A stretch of 64,000 bases of DNA. It comes from Clostridium sp. OF03-18AA (GTDB taxonomy: Bacteria; Bacillota; Clostridia; Lachnospirales; Lachnospiraceae). Shown piece after piece: positions 18,247 through 28,383 of the stretch. Numbering within the stretch: the stretch's first letter is position 1; each line of letters begins with the position of its first letter. The notes below the pieces were generated by a model. It saw only the letters and a list, made by a program, of their open reading frames with translations. It was not told where the DNA came from and ran no database searches. The stretch is from NCBI RefSeq assembly GCF_003478035.1, contig NZ_QUEP01000007.1, positions 160,946 through 224,945 of the forward strand. The letters are read 5' to 3'. The translations under genes were made by a program, and so were the position numbers.

Positions 18247-18282
18247 GCGTCGGACTTCAGACCTTTTGACCCTGATATCATA
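18247..18282 (-). repeat. Repeat family 3, copy 1 (abuts AEC stop codon)
   Basis: This 36-base segment recurs at 58422-58457 with about four mismatches. The shared core reads TATGATATCAGGGTCAAAAG on the minus strand, and here its first TGA serves as the stop codon of the permease gene. Confidence 0.65.
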
Positions 18283-19189
18283 TAAATAATGTCATGATCG
18301 GAATTGTGATCAAAGAGAACAGTGTATTGGTAAGCAGACATTTCGACGCATACACCGGATCCGATCCATATTTCTCCGCCAGAAGCGCCGTCGTGCTTCC
18401 CGCAGGCATCGCTGTAAGAATCACCGCGCACCCTGTCATGATCGGATCTGCATTTAACAGGCGCATGATAAAGAGCGCCAGAAACGGCAGTGCCACAAGG
18501 CGCATAAACGCCAGATACACAGTACTCCAGTCCTTAAAGGACGCCAGTGTCAGTTCCGTCATCATCGTCCCGATCAGGACCATGGAGAGCGGAGTTGTAC
18601 AGTTTCCAAGTCCCGTGATAGACTTTGCCAGAAATTCCGGCAGAGTAAAATCTGTGAAGCTCCTGAAAAGTCCGATAAAGATCACGATCACGCACGGATT
18701 CAGCATGACCTTCTTAAACGCAGCCTTTTTATCCGCCTCCGCCGTGAAAATCGATACTCCCGCCGTCCACATAAAGATACGGTTCGGGATAATAAAGATC
18801 GACGCCAAGAACATTCCCGCCTCGCCGAGCACCGCTTTTACGATCGGCAGCCCCAAAAACGCCGCGTTATTGACGAGTGTGGCATACTGTAAGACGGATT
18901 TTTTCTCCTTCGGATACATGTTGTAGACAACTTTTCCACCGAGCCATGCCGCGAAGCAGATAAAAAACGCCACTCCGAGACACAGGGCCGCCTGTTTTAA
19001 CATGTCCAATGTGATATGCATGCTGAAGGAGTTAAAGATCATACAGGGCAGCGTGATCCTGAGAACAAAATCCGTGAGCTTTCCCTGCATCTTTTTTTCA
19101 ATAATTCCACGCTTTCTGCAGTAAAATCCCACCGCCATGTACACGAGCAGGATCGCCTGGGTCGAAAGCATCTTCATAGAATTTTCCAT
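18278..19189 (-). CDS. AEC (auxin efflux carrier) family transporter
   Basis: A 303-residue membrane protein with about ten hydrophobic helices in two halves, the pattern of the AEC/BART superfamily. The segments NNAAFLGLPI in the first half and AMPAGSTTALLAEKYG near the end are typical family landmarks. Relatives export or import organic acids such as malate; the substrate is not known here. I use the ATG at 19187-19189 with AAGGGA upstream; a GTG eight codons earlier is possible. The stop codon is provided by a dispersed repeat. Confidence 0.9.
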   Translation of the reverse strand: MENSMKMLSTQAILLVYMAVGFYCRKRGIIEKKMQGKLTDFVLRITLPCMIFNSFSMHITLDMLKQAALCLGVAFFICFAAWLGGKVVYNMYPKEKKSVLQYATLVNNAAFLGLPIVKAVLGEAGMFLASIFIIPNRIFMWTAGVSIFTAEADKKAAFKKVMLNPCVIVIFIGLFRSFTDFTLPEFLAKSITGLGNCTTPLSMVLIGTMMTELTLASFKDWSTVYLAFMRLVALPFLALFIMRLLNADPIMTGCAVILTAMPAGSTTALLAEKYGSDPVYASKCLLTNTLFSLITIPIMTLFI

Positions 19190-19221
19190 CTGGTCCCTTA
19201 TTTCTAAATACACACAGTCCG

Positions 19222-19270
19222 AAAAAAGGCTGTGCAGGGAACAGCGTTTCCGCCGCCTGCACAGCCTTTT
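19222..19270 (-). terminator. Rho-independent terminator of guaB
   Basis: AAAAGGCTGTGCAGG and CCTGCACAGCCTTTTTT pair on the minus strand, about 20 bases after the guaB stop. Confidence 0.9.
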
Positions 19271-19291
19271 GCTGCCCTCTCGGGATTAAAA

Positions 19292-20773
<1,482 letters not shown>

Positions 20774-20837
20774 TTATTATTTTTAAAAAAAATATAACTA
20801 AAAACTGTCGTTGCGTCAGTTCCAGTTATTATCCTAG

Positions 20838-20866
20838 AGTATAACAGCTTTGTCGAATTTTAGCAA
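20838..20866 (-). promoter_or_regulatory. Promoter of guaB
   Basis: On the minus strand TTGCTA (20861-20866) and TATACT (20838-20843) are 17 bases apart, in the AT-rich region upstream of guaB. No purine riboswitch structure is seen in the leader of about 80 bases. Confidence 0.6.
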
Positions 20867-20963
20867 CCGTCAATTCATATAATTTTTTTCACTTTTTTAT
20901 TATTTTTGCTTATAAATTTCCGAAAATTTTTCAGCCCGGCAGTTCCAGCCTCGCCATACGGAA

Positions 20964-22055
20964 TTACCGGTACTCTTTCAGGATCTCCAGAAACTCAAGA
21001 TTTTCCTCGTGCGTCCGGACGCAGATCCTGTAAAATCTCGAATCGAGTTCCCTGTAGTTTTTGCAGGACCGGATCAGGATCCCGTGTTCCAGAAAAAACT
21101 CGTACAGCCACGATTCCTGCTCCGTCTTAAAATCCTTAAACAGAAGGAAATTCGCCTCCGAATGGAACACTGTAAATCCCGCCTTTGTGAGTCCGTCCGA
21201 GAGAACCTTTCTCTCCTTTTCCACCAGCTCCCGCATTTTTTTCAGGAACGGGATCCGCTCATCCGAAAGAGCCGCCAGCCCAGCTTCCTGGGCCGGGATC
21301 GATACGCTCCACGGCTGCCAGTTTTCTTCCATCCGCTCGATAAGCCCCGGATCCGTGCAAAATCCATAGCCGATCCGCAGTCCCGCCATCGCGTATGTCT
21401 TCGTAAATGCCCTGAGGAGAAATAACGTTCCCCCATTTTCCGGCATTCCTTCCTTCCACGCCAGAAATTCCCGGATACAGCCATCCGCCTTTTCTTCATT
21501 TAAGAATTCGATAAAGCATTCATCGATCACGGCAACGATCCCCGCTCTTTTGCAGTAGTCGAGGATCTTTAAGAGATCCGCTTTTCTCATCATCGCACCG
21601 GTCGGATTTGCCGGTGTACACAAAAAGATCATATCGGGGCGTTCTTTTTTCAGAAATTCCAGATATTCGGAAATGTTTAGAAAAAAGGATTCCGATTCTT
21701 TTAAGTAAAAAAAGGAAACTTCCGTCCCACATGCTTTCAGTGCGGTCTCATATTCCATAAAAGACGGGGCGGGGATCGCGGCTTTCTTCGGGCATAACGT
21801 CTGCACCAGCCGGAAGATCAGCTCCGCAGCGCCGTTCCCGAAGATCATCATCTCCCCCGGGATCCCGGTAAGTTCCGACATTCTCGCGCGGAGTGCTCCG
21901 CAGGTACTGTCCGGGTATCTGGTGCTGAGTGCGATGCTCTTCATCGCCGCCTCCCACACAAAATTCGGCATCCCCAGTGGATTTACATTGATCGAAAAGT
22001 CAAGCTCCACGTTCCGGTTCCGGTAAACATCACCGCCGTGTCCGTATTCCATCAC
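20964..22055 (-). CDS. cobD: Threonine-phosphate decarboxylase CobD-type aminotransferase
   Basis: A 363-residue PLP enzyme of aminotransferase fold type I. The N-terminal HGGD segment, the NPTG motif and the PLP lysine in FTKTYAMAGLRIGY are those of the CobD/CobC group, which decarboxylates threonine phosphate to the aminopropanol phosphate arm of cobalamin. Histidinol-phosphate aminotransferase is the nearest alternative by sequence, but the overlap by 4 bases with cobU and the nearby cbiG favour the cobalamin role. Confidence 0.88.
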   Translation of the reverse strand: MMEYGHGGDVYRNRNVELDFSINVNPLGMPNFVWEAAMKSIALSTRYPDSTCGALRARMSELTGIPGEMMIFGNGAAELIFRLVQTLCPKKAAIPAPSFMEYETALKACGTEVSFFYLKESESFFLNISEYLEFLKKERPDMIFLCTPANPTGAMMRKADLLKILDYCKRAGIVAVIDECFIEFLNEEKADGCIREFLAWKEGMPENGGTLFLLRAFTKTYAMAGLRIGYGFCTDPGLIERMEENWQPWSVSIPAQEAGLAALSDERIPFLKKMRELVEKERKVLSDGLTKAGFTVFHSEANFLLFKDFKTEQESWLYEFFLEHGILIRSCKNYRELDSRFYRICVRTHEENLEFLEILKEYR

Positions 22056-23128
22056 TGCTCACCGCCTTTTAACAGCACCGGGATCCCGCAGACAACGCGA
22101 AAGACCGTTCCCGCGCGTGCTGCCAGATACTGGCACGCGTCCCCGGTCATCTCACGCCAGAGGCGGTCATCCGCGTCCACCGGGACGATCCCGCAGCCGA
22201 TCTCATCACAGGTGATGACTGCTGCCGGATTTTTTTCCAGAATTTCATCCAGAAAGCGGTACATGCACGCTTCCGCCCTGTCCCCGCAATTTTCCTCATT
22301 TCCAGCCGGATATTCCGTCCGCAGTCCCGACTCGTCCGGATCCTTGATCATTCTTCTTATATATATATGAAGATTTAAGATCACCTCCGCGTTGAACGCA
22401 TCGGCAAATCGCGTTTTTTCTCCGTCCGCCGCACAGATAAAGCGGTCTTCTCTGTTCTCCACCGCCCTTTTCATGGCAAATTTCGCTTTCCCCTGATGCG
22501 CTCCCCCTGTGATCAGCGTGATCCCGTCTGTCATATGCTCCATTTTCTCCTTGTCCTCTCTCTGAGCCGTGTTCTTCTCCGCAGTTTTTATCTTTACCGG
22601 AATTCCGCAGAGGACCTCATACACTTCATCGGCCTCCCCGGCCAGCGCAATATTGATCTCTCCCAGAAGGTTCCGGTACTCTTCCGTCTCCTCCGAGTAT
22701 GCCCCCTGATCTCCGGAGACATCATTTGTCACGATCACGAAAAAGCCGGACTTCTTCCTGACCTTTTCGATTCCGGCAAGGATCCTCTCTTTTGCATGTT
22801 CCTCCGGATTCTTCATATCTCCCCGGTACATCTCATTCGCCGCAAGGTTTGAAACGCATTCCAGAAGACAGCGGCTCCCAGCCGGGATCTCCGCCGTTTC
22901 AAGATCTACCGGACATTCGATCGTCCTGAAATTCTTCTCCGCCCGCATATTCCGGTGTTTCCGGATCCGCTCCCTGCACTCCTCATCCCAGGCGATCATC
23001 GTCGCCAGATACCAGGATGGGCAGGTCTTATTTTCTTCCGCCCGTTCTCTTTTATCCTGTTCAAGGATCAGCGATTCCGCAAATGCCGATTTTCCGCTCG
23101 AACTGCCTCCGTTTACAAGAATCATCAT
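22052..23128 (-). CDS. cobU: Tandem CobU-like protein (adenosylcobinamide kinase/guanylyltransferase, two domains)
   Basis: A 358-residue protein made of two CobU-like halves; ordinary CobU is about 180. The first half has Walker A GGSSSGKS, the YLATMIAWDEEC and HRNMR landmarks and ends with CGIPVKI. The second half opens with a weakened loop GGAHQGKA, lacks the YIA/HxxxR middle segments, but keeps the late DEIGCGIVPVD motif, which the first half has only in altered form (NDVSGDQGAY). The two halves may thus complement each other in one enzyme. The ATG at 23126-23128 has GGAG 10 bases upstream. Confidence 0.82.
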   Translation of the reverse strand: MMILVNGGSSSGKSAFAESLILEQDKRERAEENKTCPSWYLATMIAWDEECRERIRKHRNMRAEKNFRTIECPVDLETAEIPAGSRCLLECVSNLAANEMYRGDMKNPEEHAKERILAGIEKVRKKSGFFVIVTNDVSGDQGAYSEETEEYRNLLGEINIALAGEADEVYEVLCGIPVKIKTAEKNTAQREDKEKMEHMTDGITLITGGAHQGKAKFAMKRAVENREDRFICAADGEKTRFADAFNAEVILNLHIYIRRMIKDPDESGLRTEYPAGNEENCGDRAEACMYRFLDEILEKNPAAVITCDEIGCGIVPVDADDRLWREMTGDACQYLAARAGTVFRVVCGIPVLLKGGEQ

Positions 23129-23184
23129 AGTCTCTTCTCTCCTATTATCCGTGTACATCACAAGCGCTGCCGCATAGCATCTTT

Positions 23185-24279
23185 TTACAGCCTGGGATCA
23201 TACGCCGCCGCCACCGTCACGCCATCTCCCGCTTCCTTTTTAAATAAGATCCGGCAGTCTCTGACTCCCATCCGGCAGGCTGCCACCGCAGATCTCTCGC
23301 AGACATTTCCGGTTCCCGTCGTCTTTTTGACAAATTCCGACTCTGTAAACGTTCCCGGCAGGCTGTTCAGCTCCTCACTGGAAAAGGTGAGAAACGGGAC
23401 CTGCAGCGTATTTGCAAAATCGATGATCCCCTGTTCCTGCTTTTTGATATCGATACTCGCGACCGCAAAGACACTTCTGAGGTCGATCCCGTTCCGCCTC
23501 ATAGCGTCCTCCACCGTCTCTCGGATCTTCTCCGCGGGAGTTCCCCGTTTGCATCCGATCCCCAGTGCCACACACCTCGGTACGAGGCGCAGGACACGGT
23601 CTGACGGGATCCCGTCCTTCTCCCGGTCCGACACCGTGATCCGGATATTCCGTTTACAGAGCCGGTCGCGAAACAGTCCTTCCGGTATTTTTTTCCATCC
23701 TGAAAAGCCGAAATCCGAGAACACGCCAACCGGTTCCTCCGCAAGAATATCCGCCGAGATCCTTTTTGCAAGTACCCGGTCTGTGATCACAAGCCCGTGA
23801 TCCTTTGCAAAGACATCCACTGCGAATTTCCGTTCCACATCCGTCGCCGTCGTGACGACAGGGACCGCCCCGATCCCACCGGCCACAAACTCCGCCAGGC
23901 GGTTTGCTCCTCCGACATGACCGGAAAGGAGCGGGATCACGAACGTTCCCGCCTCATCCACGCAGAGAACGGCCGGATCATGGAATTTATCCTGCACGAA
24001 CGGGGCGATGGCGCGGACAGCGATCCCGCAGGCGCCGACAAAAATAAGTGCATCCGAGCGCTGAAACTCCGCCCCGGTCCACGCGGAAAGTCCGCCCTCC
24101 ACGATCGCCTGATAAGGAAGACCGGCATCTTCCCTGGCAAGCCGGAGCGCGTAACGCCCTGCGACCCACAGCGACGTGTCCCATTTTTCCTCATTTCCGC
24201 CGGCACTCCCCGTCCCGGCGATCTTTTTCATCGTTTCAAATCCCATTCTCGTAAAGCAGACGAGCGATACCTTCATCAT
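23185..24279 (-). CDS. cbiG: Cobalt-precorrin 5A hydrolase CbiG
   Basis: A 364-residue enzyme of the anaerobic cobalamin route that opens the ring lactone of cobalt-precorrin 5A and releases acetaldehyde. The N-terminal domain shows IFVGACGIAVRAIAPF and SGHVGGANRLAE landmarks, and the C-terminal domain begins at ALGIGCKRGTP, both typical of CbiG. The ATG at 24277-24279 is preceded by AGAGG. It is followed by cobU after 56 bases. Other ring-forming cbi genes are not in the window, so this is a separate part of the pathway or the edge of a larger cluster elsewhere. Confidence 0.93.
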   Translation of the reverse strand: MMKVSLVCFTRMGFETMKKIAGTGSAGGNEEKWDTSLWVAGRYALRLAREDAGLPYQAIVEGGLSAWTGAEFQRSDALIFVGACGIAVRAIAPFVQDKFHDPAVLCVDEAGTFVIPLLSGHVGGANRLAEFVAGGIGAVPVVTTATDVERKFAVDVFAKDHGLVITDRVLAKRISADILAEEPVGVFSDFGFSGWKKIPEGLFRDRLCKRNIRITVSDREKDGIPSDRVLRLVPRCVALGIGCKRGTPAEKIRETVEDAMRRNGIDLRSVFAVASIDIKKQEQGIIDFANTLQVPFLTFSSEELNSLPGTFTESEFVKKTTGTGNVCERSAVAACRMGVRDCRILFKKEAGDGVTVAAAYDPRL

Positions 24280-24344
24280 CTTCCATCCTCTCCGGATCAA
24301 GTCTCACTTGCATTCAGCCAAACTCTTTCTTCCTCATTATAAAA

Positions 24345-24374
24345 GAAAACTGCCGGTTGTTCAACGGCAGTTTT
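24345..24374 (-). terminator. Terminator after the SASP gene
   Basis: AAAACTGCCG and CGGCAGTTTT pair across a 9-base loop and are followed by CTTTT on the minus strand. Confidence 0.75.
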
Positions 24375-24377
24375 CCT

Positions 24378-24418
24378 GTTACTTTTTGCGGGTAGGAATT
24401 TTCGGTCCGAAAATTTCC
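24378..24418 (-). repeat. Repeat family 1, partial copy A
   Basis: Read on the minus strand it has the palindrome AAATTTTCGGACCGAAAATT followed by CCTACCCGCAAAAAGTAAC, the right end of the family 1 element described at 54561-54701. The left two hairpins are missing. Confidence 0.6.
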
Positions 24419-24431
24419 CTTTTTCTCCTTA

Positions 24432-24638
24432 TCAGATGTGTTCTTCCCCCGCAGACAGCTCTCTTTTCTTTTTTGTCATAAGACCGCCGATCCGTCCGCT
24501 CTCCTTTGCAGTGAGTGACCTCCACCCGCCGGCTACAACCTTGTCGGCAAGTCCCAGTTCCTTCGCGATCTCAAATTTCATCCGATCCTCCGGCTTTATA
24601 TGCTCCGGATCGATCGGTTCCCTTTTCTTTTTAGACAA
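24432..24638 (-). CDS. Small acid-soluble spore protein, alpha/beta type
   Basis: A 68-residue protein with the KFEIAKELGL segment, which contains the GPR protease cleavage pattern, and the DNA-contact segment GGWRSLTAKESGRIGGLMTKK. These are the two signatures of alpha/beta-type SASPs, which coat spore DNA. The N-terminus (KKKREPIDPEHIKPED) is longer and more charged than in Bacillus members, as in other Lachnospiraceae proteins of this type. Followed by a terminator, and expected to be expressed in the forespore. Confidence 0.88.
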   Translation of the reverse strand: MSKKKREPIDPEHIKPEDRMKFEIAKELGLADKVVAGGWRSLTAKESGRIGGLMTKKKRELSAGEEHI

Positions 24639-24693
24639 TGGTCCACACTCCTTCCGTAAAGGAAGTATGCCCGGATCCTGTCTTTTTATTCCC

Positions 24694-25428
24694 TTAGTTT
24701 CCGCTCTGGAAGATCACGATCTTCTCTGTCTTTGCGGCATCATCTGCAGATGTCCAGACGAGGATATCGGTTCCCTCTGTGAGATCTTCCTCGGAAACGA
24801 TATTTTTAGTCAGATACGGAAGAAGTCTTGTCTCAGCCGTGATCGTGTATTCGCTGCCATCCACGGTTGTTAAAACGAACTCTCCGTCTGCACTTCCCTG
24901 ATCAAGGCTCTCTACCTGGGTATATTTCGGGAACGCCGCGTCCTCCGGAACATCCGTGATGATCATGATCCCGTTCGCGATCGGCGGCAGACTCATTGTC
25001 ATCGCCGGTCCCACATAAACGTTCACTGCTTTTCCTTCCGTCAGAGTATCTGCTTCAACCGGGTAACCGTTGACGCCGTCGAGGATCTTTGTATCATCAG
25101 AGATCGTGATGATCACTTCCTCGGTAGAATCCCCGACCTGGCGGTTCATCGTAAGCTCACCGTTTTCCATGGAAACAACGGTGCCGACAAACGGAGCGTA
25201 TTCACTCTCTGCCTCCGCTCCTGTGCCCTCCGGGTTTTCGCCGCCTGGAAGCATTGTCGCCTCATTTTCTGTCGTTGCGGAAGTTTCCGTTCCTGCCGGA
25301 GTCTCAACGACAACAGCTTTTGTCTCTTCCTTTGTCTGTCCGTCCGCCTTTGCACATCCGGTAATTCCCATAGATGCCATCATCATCGCTGCACATGCCA
25401 GCGCAGTCATTTTTTTCATATTCTTCAT
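24694..25428 (-). CDS. Putative lipoprotein of unknown function
   Basis: A 244-residue secreted protein: a basic N-terminus, a hydrophobic stretch and a lipobox GITGC with the acylated Cys at about residue 25. A Thr/Glu-rich linker (about 35-75) follows, then two similar beta-rich halves with GTVVSMENGELTM and GEFVLTTVDGSEYTI strands, suggesting a small duplicated OB- or barrel-like domain exposed on the outer face of the membrane. No enzyme motif is visible. Confidence 0.78.
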   Translation of the reverse strand: MKNMKKMTALACAAMMMASMGITGCAKADGQTKEETKAVVVETPAGTETSATTENEATMLPGGENPEGTGAEAESEYAPFVGTVVSMENGELTMNRQVGDSTEEVIITISDDTKILDGVNGYPVEADTLTEGKAVNVYVGPAMTMSLPPIANGIMIITDVPEDAAFPKYTQVESLDQGSADGEFVLTTVDGSEYTITAETRLLPYLTKNIVSEEDLTEGTDILVWTSADDAAKTEKIVIFQSGN

Positions 25429-25599
25429 AATATCAGTTCCTCCTCAAATTTTCCAGATTTCAAAAAAGTTGTCGCAGCTGTTTTCTTTTTTGTAGGCATA
25501 TCTTAGCATATAATTCTTGAAAATACACTAGGATTTCATTTACAAATCCCTTACGCATTTTTGTAGAAAGGATCCGGATTGCGGCATTTCTGCGGCAAT

Positions 25600-25680
25600 C
25601 CGGGCACTTTGGAGTGCGCACCCCGGGCAGGCAATGCCCTTTTGCTTAACAGGGAGTTCCGTTGAAATTTCCCGTTAAGC
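25600..25680. repeat. Repeat family 2, copy 1
   Basis: A GGGCAnnnTGCCC hairpin is followed by a 37-base palindrome (25644-25680) whose arms read GCTTAACAGGGA and TCCCGTTAAGC. The same arrangement, with related arms, occurs at 33589, 34741, 36881, 55602 and 61214. Confidence 0.7.
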
Positions 25681-25681
25681 C

Positions 25682-25717
25682 AAAAAAGGGACATCACAAC
25701 TGTGATGTCCCAAAAAA
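25682..25717 (-). terminator. Terminator of rpsA
   Basis: GGGACATCACA and TGTGATGTCCC form a near-perfect stem flanked by A and T tracts on both sides, so it can act in either direction. Confidence 0.88.
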
Positions 25718-25743
25718 TTCATTTCAGATCAAAGACTTCCGGA

Positions 25744-26823
25744 TTACTCCTCTGTCTGCTCCTGTGCGTTGTCAGCCTCAAGAGCCTTCATGCTTAAGCT
25801 GATCTTTCTGTCTGCCTCGTTGAAGTCAACGATCTTTGCAGTGATCTCCTGACCGATGGAAAGTACATCAGCCGGTTTTGCAACGTGCTCTCTGGAGATC
25901 TGGGATACGTGAAGCAGAGCGTCTACGCCCGGCTCAAGCTCAACAAATGCACCAAAGTCAGTCATACGAGCTACTTTACCAGTAACTACGTTGCCTACTG
26001 CGTACTTCTCAGCAGCGTTTGCCCACGGATTTGTCTCCGGGAACTTCATGGAAAGGGCAATCTTCTCACCGTTGATGTCTTTGATGAGAGCTGTTACCTT
26101 ATCGCCAACCTTAAATACTTTCTTCGGGTTCTCGATTCTGCCCCAGGACATCTCGGAGATGTGAAGTAAACCGTCAGCGCCGCCGAGATCGATGAATGCA
26201 CCGAAATCAGTTACGTTCTTAACAGTTCCTTCTACCTTGTCGCCTACAGCGATCTTCTCGAAGAGAGCTTTCTGCATCTCAGCCTTCTTAGCAACGATAA
26301 GCTGCTTGCGGTCACCGATGACTCTTCTTCTTCTCGGATTGAATTCTGTGATCACGAATTCGATCTCTTTATCAGCATATTTGGATAAATCTTTCTCATA
26401 TACGTCGGATACAAGGCTTGCCGGGATGAAGATTCTTGCTTCGTCCACGATCACGCTTAAACCGCCGTCAAGAACCTGGGAAACCTTTGCAGTAAGAACT
26501 TCATGGTTCTCAAATGCTTCCTCAAGTCTCTTATTTCCTCTGTCTGCAGCCAGTCTCTTGTAAGAAAGAGCAACCTGACCTTCACCGTCGTTCACCTTTA
26601 CGACTTTGGCTTCCATCTCGTCACCAACATGTACAAGATTTCTTAAGTCTACATTGGACTCGTTTGTGTATTCACTGCGGGTAATGATGCCATCAGACTT
26701 GTAACCAATATTTAAAACGATTTCGTCTTCTTTTACGTCAATGACCTTACCGGTGACAACCTCTCCTGTACGTATTGTTTTTAATGATTCTTCTAACATT
26801 TGTTCAAAACTTAATTCTGACAT
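25744..26823 (-). CDS. rpsA: S1 RNA-binding domain protein, ribosomal protein S1
   Basis: A 359-residue protein with four S1 (OB-fold) repeats: starting near residues 17, 103, 188 and 273. The last two have the sequences GTVKNVTDFGAFIDLGG and GKVARMTDFGAFVELEP. Four repeats are typical of the Firmicute S1 form, against six in Escherichia coli. The ATG lies inside the end of ispH (13-base overlap, different frame). In some Clostridia the two are one fused protein; here they are separate. Last gene of the pap-to-rpsA run. Confidence 0.93.
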   Translation of the reverse strand: MSELSFEQMLEESLKTIRTGEVVTGKVIDVKEDEIVLNIGYKSDGIITRSEYTNESNVDLRNLVHVGDEMEAKVVKVNDGEGQVALSYKRLAADRGNKRLEEAFENHEVLTAKVSQVLDGGLSVIVDEARIFIPASLVSDVYEKDLSKYADKEIEFVITEFNPRRRRVIGDRKQLIVAKKAEMQKALFEKIAVGDKVEGTVKNVTDFGAFIDLGGADGLLHISEMSWGRIENPKKVFKVGDKVTALIKDINGEKIALSMKFPETNPWANAAEKYAVGNVVTGKVARMTDFGAFVELEPGVDALLHVSQISREHVAKPADVLSIGQEITAKIVDFNEADRKISLSMKALEADNAQEQTEE

Positions 26824-27656
26824 TTAGTATGAACCTCCTCGATAATATTGTTTGGGGTTGACGCCCCGGCCGTAATACCTACACTGCGCACAGAACTAAT
26901 ACATTCAGGATTAAAGTCGCCCAGAGTCTGGATGTAATAGGTGTTTTTACATTCCTTCCGGCAGATATCGTATAGCTTCTGGGTATTCGAGCTGTGTTTC
27001 CCGCCGATAACCAGCATCACGTCCACCTGCGAGGCTATCCTCATCGCTTCCACTTGTCTTTCCTGTGTTGCATTGCAAATCGTATTTAAAACAGTTATAT
27101 CATACCGCGTTTTAGAAATTTTTTCAACTAGATCTTGAAATTTCTTGTAATTAAATGTCGTCTGGGATACGATACAAAGCTTTTCGTCCTCCGGTAATTC
27201 CAGTCTGCGGAAATCATCCATGTTTTCGATGACTTTTGTCCTCTCATCACCCCAGCCCTTGATGCCCTGTACCTCCGGATGGTCCTCACTGCCGACGATC
27301 AGGACTCTTCTTCCCTCTGCGGTCTGTTTTTCCACGATCCGGTGGATCTTTTTTACATACGGACATGTGGCGTCGACGATCTCCACTCCGTTTTCTTTTA
27401 AAATATCATAGACGTCTTTTCCGACACCGTGGGAACGGATCACAACAACGGCATCGCGGATCGTCTTCAGCGCTTCCAGAGTGTCGATGACCTCCACTCC
27501 TTTTTCCTGAAGATCCCCCACGACCTGTTCATTGTGGATGATCGGACCGTAGGTGTAGATCGGTTTTTCCGTCTTTCCGATCTGCTCATATACTTTTTCC
27601 ACAGCACGCTTCACGCCAAAGCAGAAGCCCGCTGTCTTTGCCACTGTTACTTCCAT
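26811..27656 (-). CDS. ispH: 4-hydroxy-3-methylbut-2-enyl diphosphate reductase IspH
   Basis: A 281-residue Fe-S enzyme and last step of the MEP isoprenoid pathway. The three cluster cysteines are seen in GFCFGVKRA (Cys12), DATCPYV and TICNATQ, together with the catalytic histidines and glutamate in IIHNEQVV, RSHGVG and SEDHPEV. The ATG at 27654-27656 comes one base after the cmk stop; a GTG three codons earlier is less likely. Coupled to cmk and rpsA. Confidence 0.96.
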   Translation of the reverse strand: MEVTVAKTAGFCFGVKRAVEKVYEQIGKTEKPIYTYGPIIHNEQVVGDLQEKGVEVIDTLEALKTIRDAVVVIRSHGVGKDVYDILKENGVEIVDATCPYVKKIHRIVEKQTAEGRRVLIVGSEDHPEVQGIKGWGDERTKVIENMDDFRRLELPEDEKLCIVSQTTFNYKKFQDLVEKISKTRYDITVLNTICNATQERQVEAMRIASQVDVMLVIGGKHSSNTQKLYDICRKECKNTYYIQTLGDFNPECISSVRSVGITAGASTPNNIIEEVHTKCQN

Positions 27657-27657
27657 G

Positions 27658-28329
27658 TCACGCACCCTGCTTTTTCTCGATCATCGCAACGATCGCGTCC
27701 ACAACTTCCTTCAGAGTCATGTCGGAGCTGTCAAGAAGCACCGCATCCTCCGCCTGCTTTAACGGAGAATTCTCCCGGTGCATATCCCGGTAGTCCCGGT
27801 CGATGATGTCCTTCTCGATCTCGTCGAGATCACAGTCAGTGCCTTTCTCTTTGAGCTCATTGTAGCGGCGTTTTGCACGGACTGCGGAGCTTGCAGTCAG
27901 ATACACCTTCACGTCGGCATCCGGAAGGACGCAGGTTCCGATATCGCGGCCGTCCATGATGACGTCCGCCTGTCTCGCCAGCTCCTTCTGGAGTTCTACA
28001 AGCTTCTCCCGGACCTTTTTATAGACAGAAGTCGCAGATGCCATATTTCCGACCTCCTCGGTGCGGATCAGACCGGACACATTCTCACCGTTTAAGATCA
28101 CCTGCTGCGCACCGTTCTCATAGCGGATCGTGATCTCCACCTGACCCAACGCGGCGTTGATCGCACTCTCGTCCGTTTTGTCGATGCCTTTTCGAAGAAA
28201 ATAGAGTGCCATGGCCCGGTACATCGCTCCGGTGTCCACATAGATAAAGTTTTTCAGTGCCGCGACAGATTTTGCCACGGTACTCTTTCCGGCCCCTGCC
28301 GGGCCGTCGATCGCTACATTAAAAGACAT
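27658..28329 (-). CDS. cmk: Cytidylate kinase
   Basis: A 223-residue P-loop kinase that phosphorylates CMP and dCMP. The loop DGPAGAGKST is at residues 8-17, followed by the DTGAMYRA nucleotide-binding segment and the DGRDIGT motif; the lid arginines lie in the RDYRDMHRENSPL region. The placement cmk-ispH-rpsA is conserved in Clostridia. Confidence 0.97.
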   Translation of the reverse strand: MSFNVAIDGPAGAGKSTVAKSVAALKNFIYVDTGAMYRAMALYFLRKGIDKTDESAINAALGQVEITIRYENGAQQVILNGENVSGLIRTEEVGNMASATSVYKKVREKLVELQKELARQADVIMDGRDIGTCVLPDADVKVYLTASSAVRAKRRYNELKEKGTDCDLDEIEKDIIDRDYRDMHRENSPLKQAEDAVLLDSSDMTLKEVVDAIVAMIEKKQGA

Positions 28330-28383
28330 GTCATTCTCCCCTTAGTTTATTTCAAGTTTTTTTATTTATTCGTGACTGTTCAT

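Larger units (their letters stand above)
25429..25743. other. 315-base gap between rpsA and the lipoprotein gene
   Basis: It holds the lipoprotein ribosome site and upstream region, a family 2 repeat at 25600-25680, and the rpsA terminator. No coding frame is credible. Confidence 0.7.

Noticed and set aside
24280..24431. Cobalamin riboswitch before cbiG
   Set aside because: No B12-box sequence or matching fold; the hairpins present are a terminator and a family 1 repeat.
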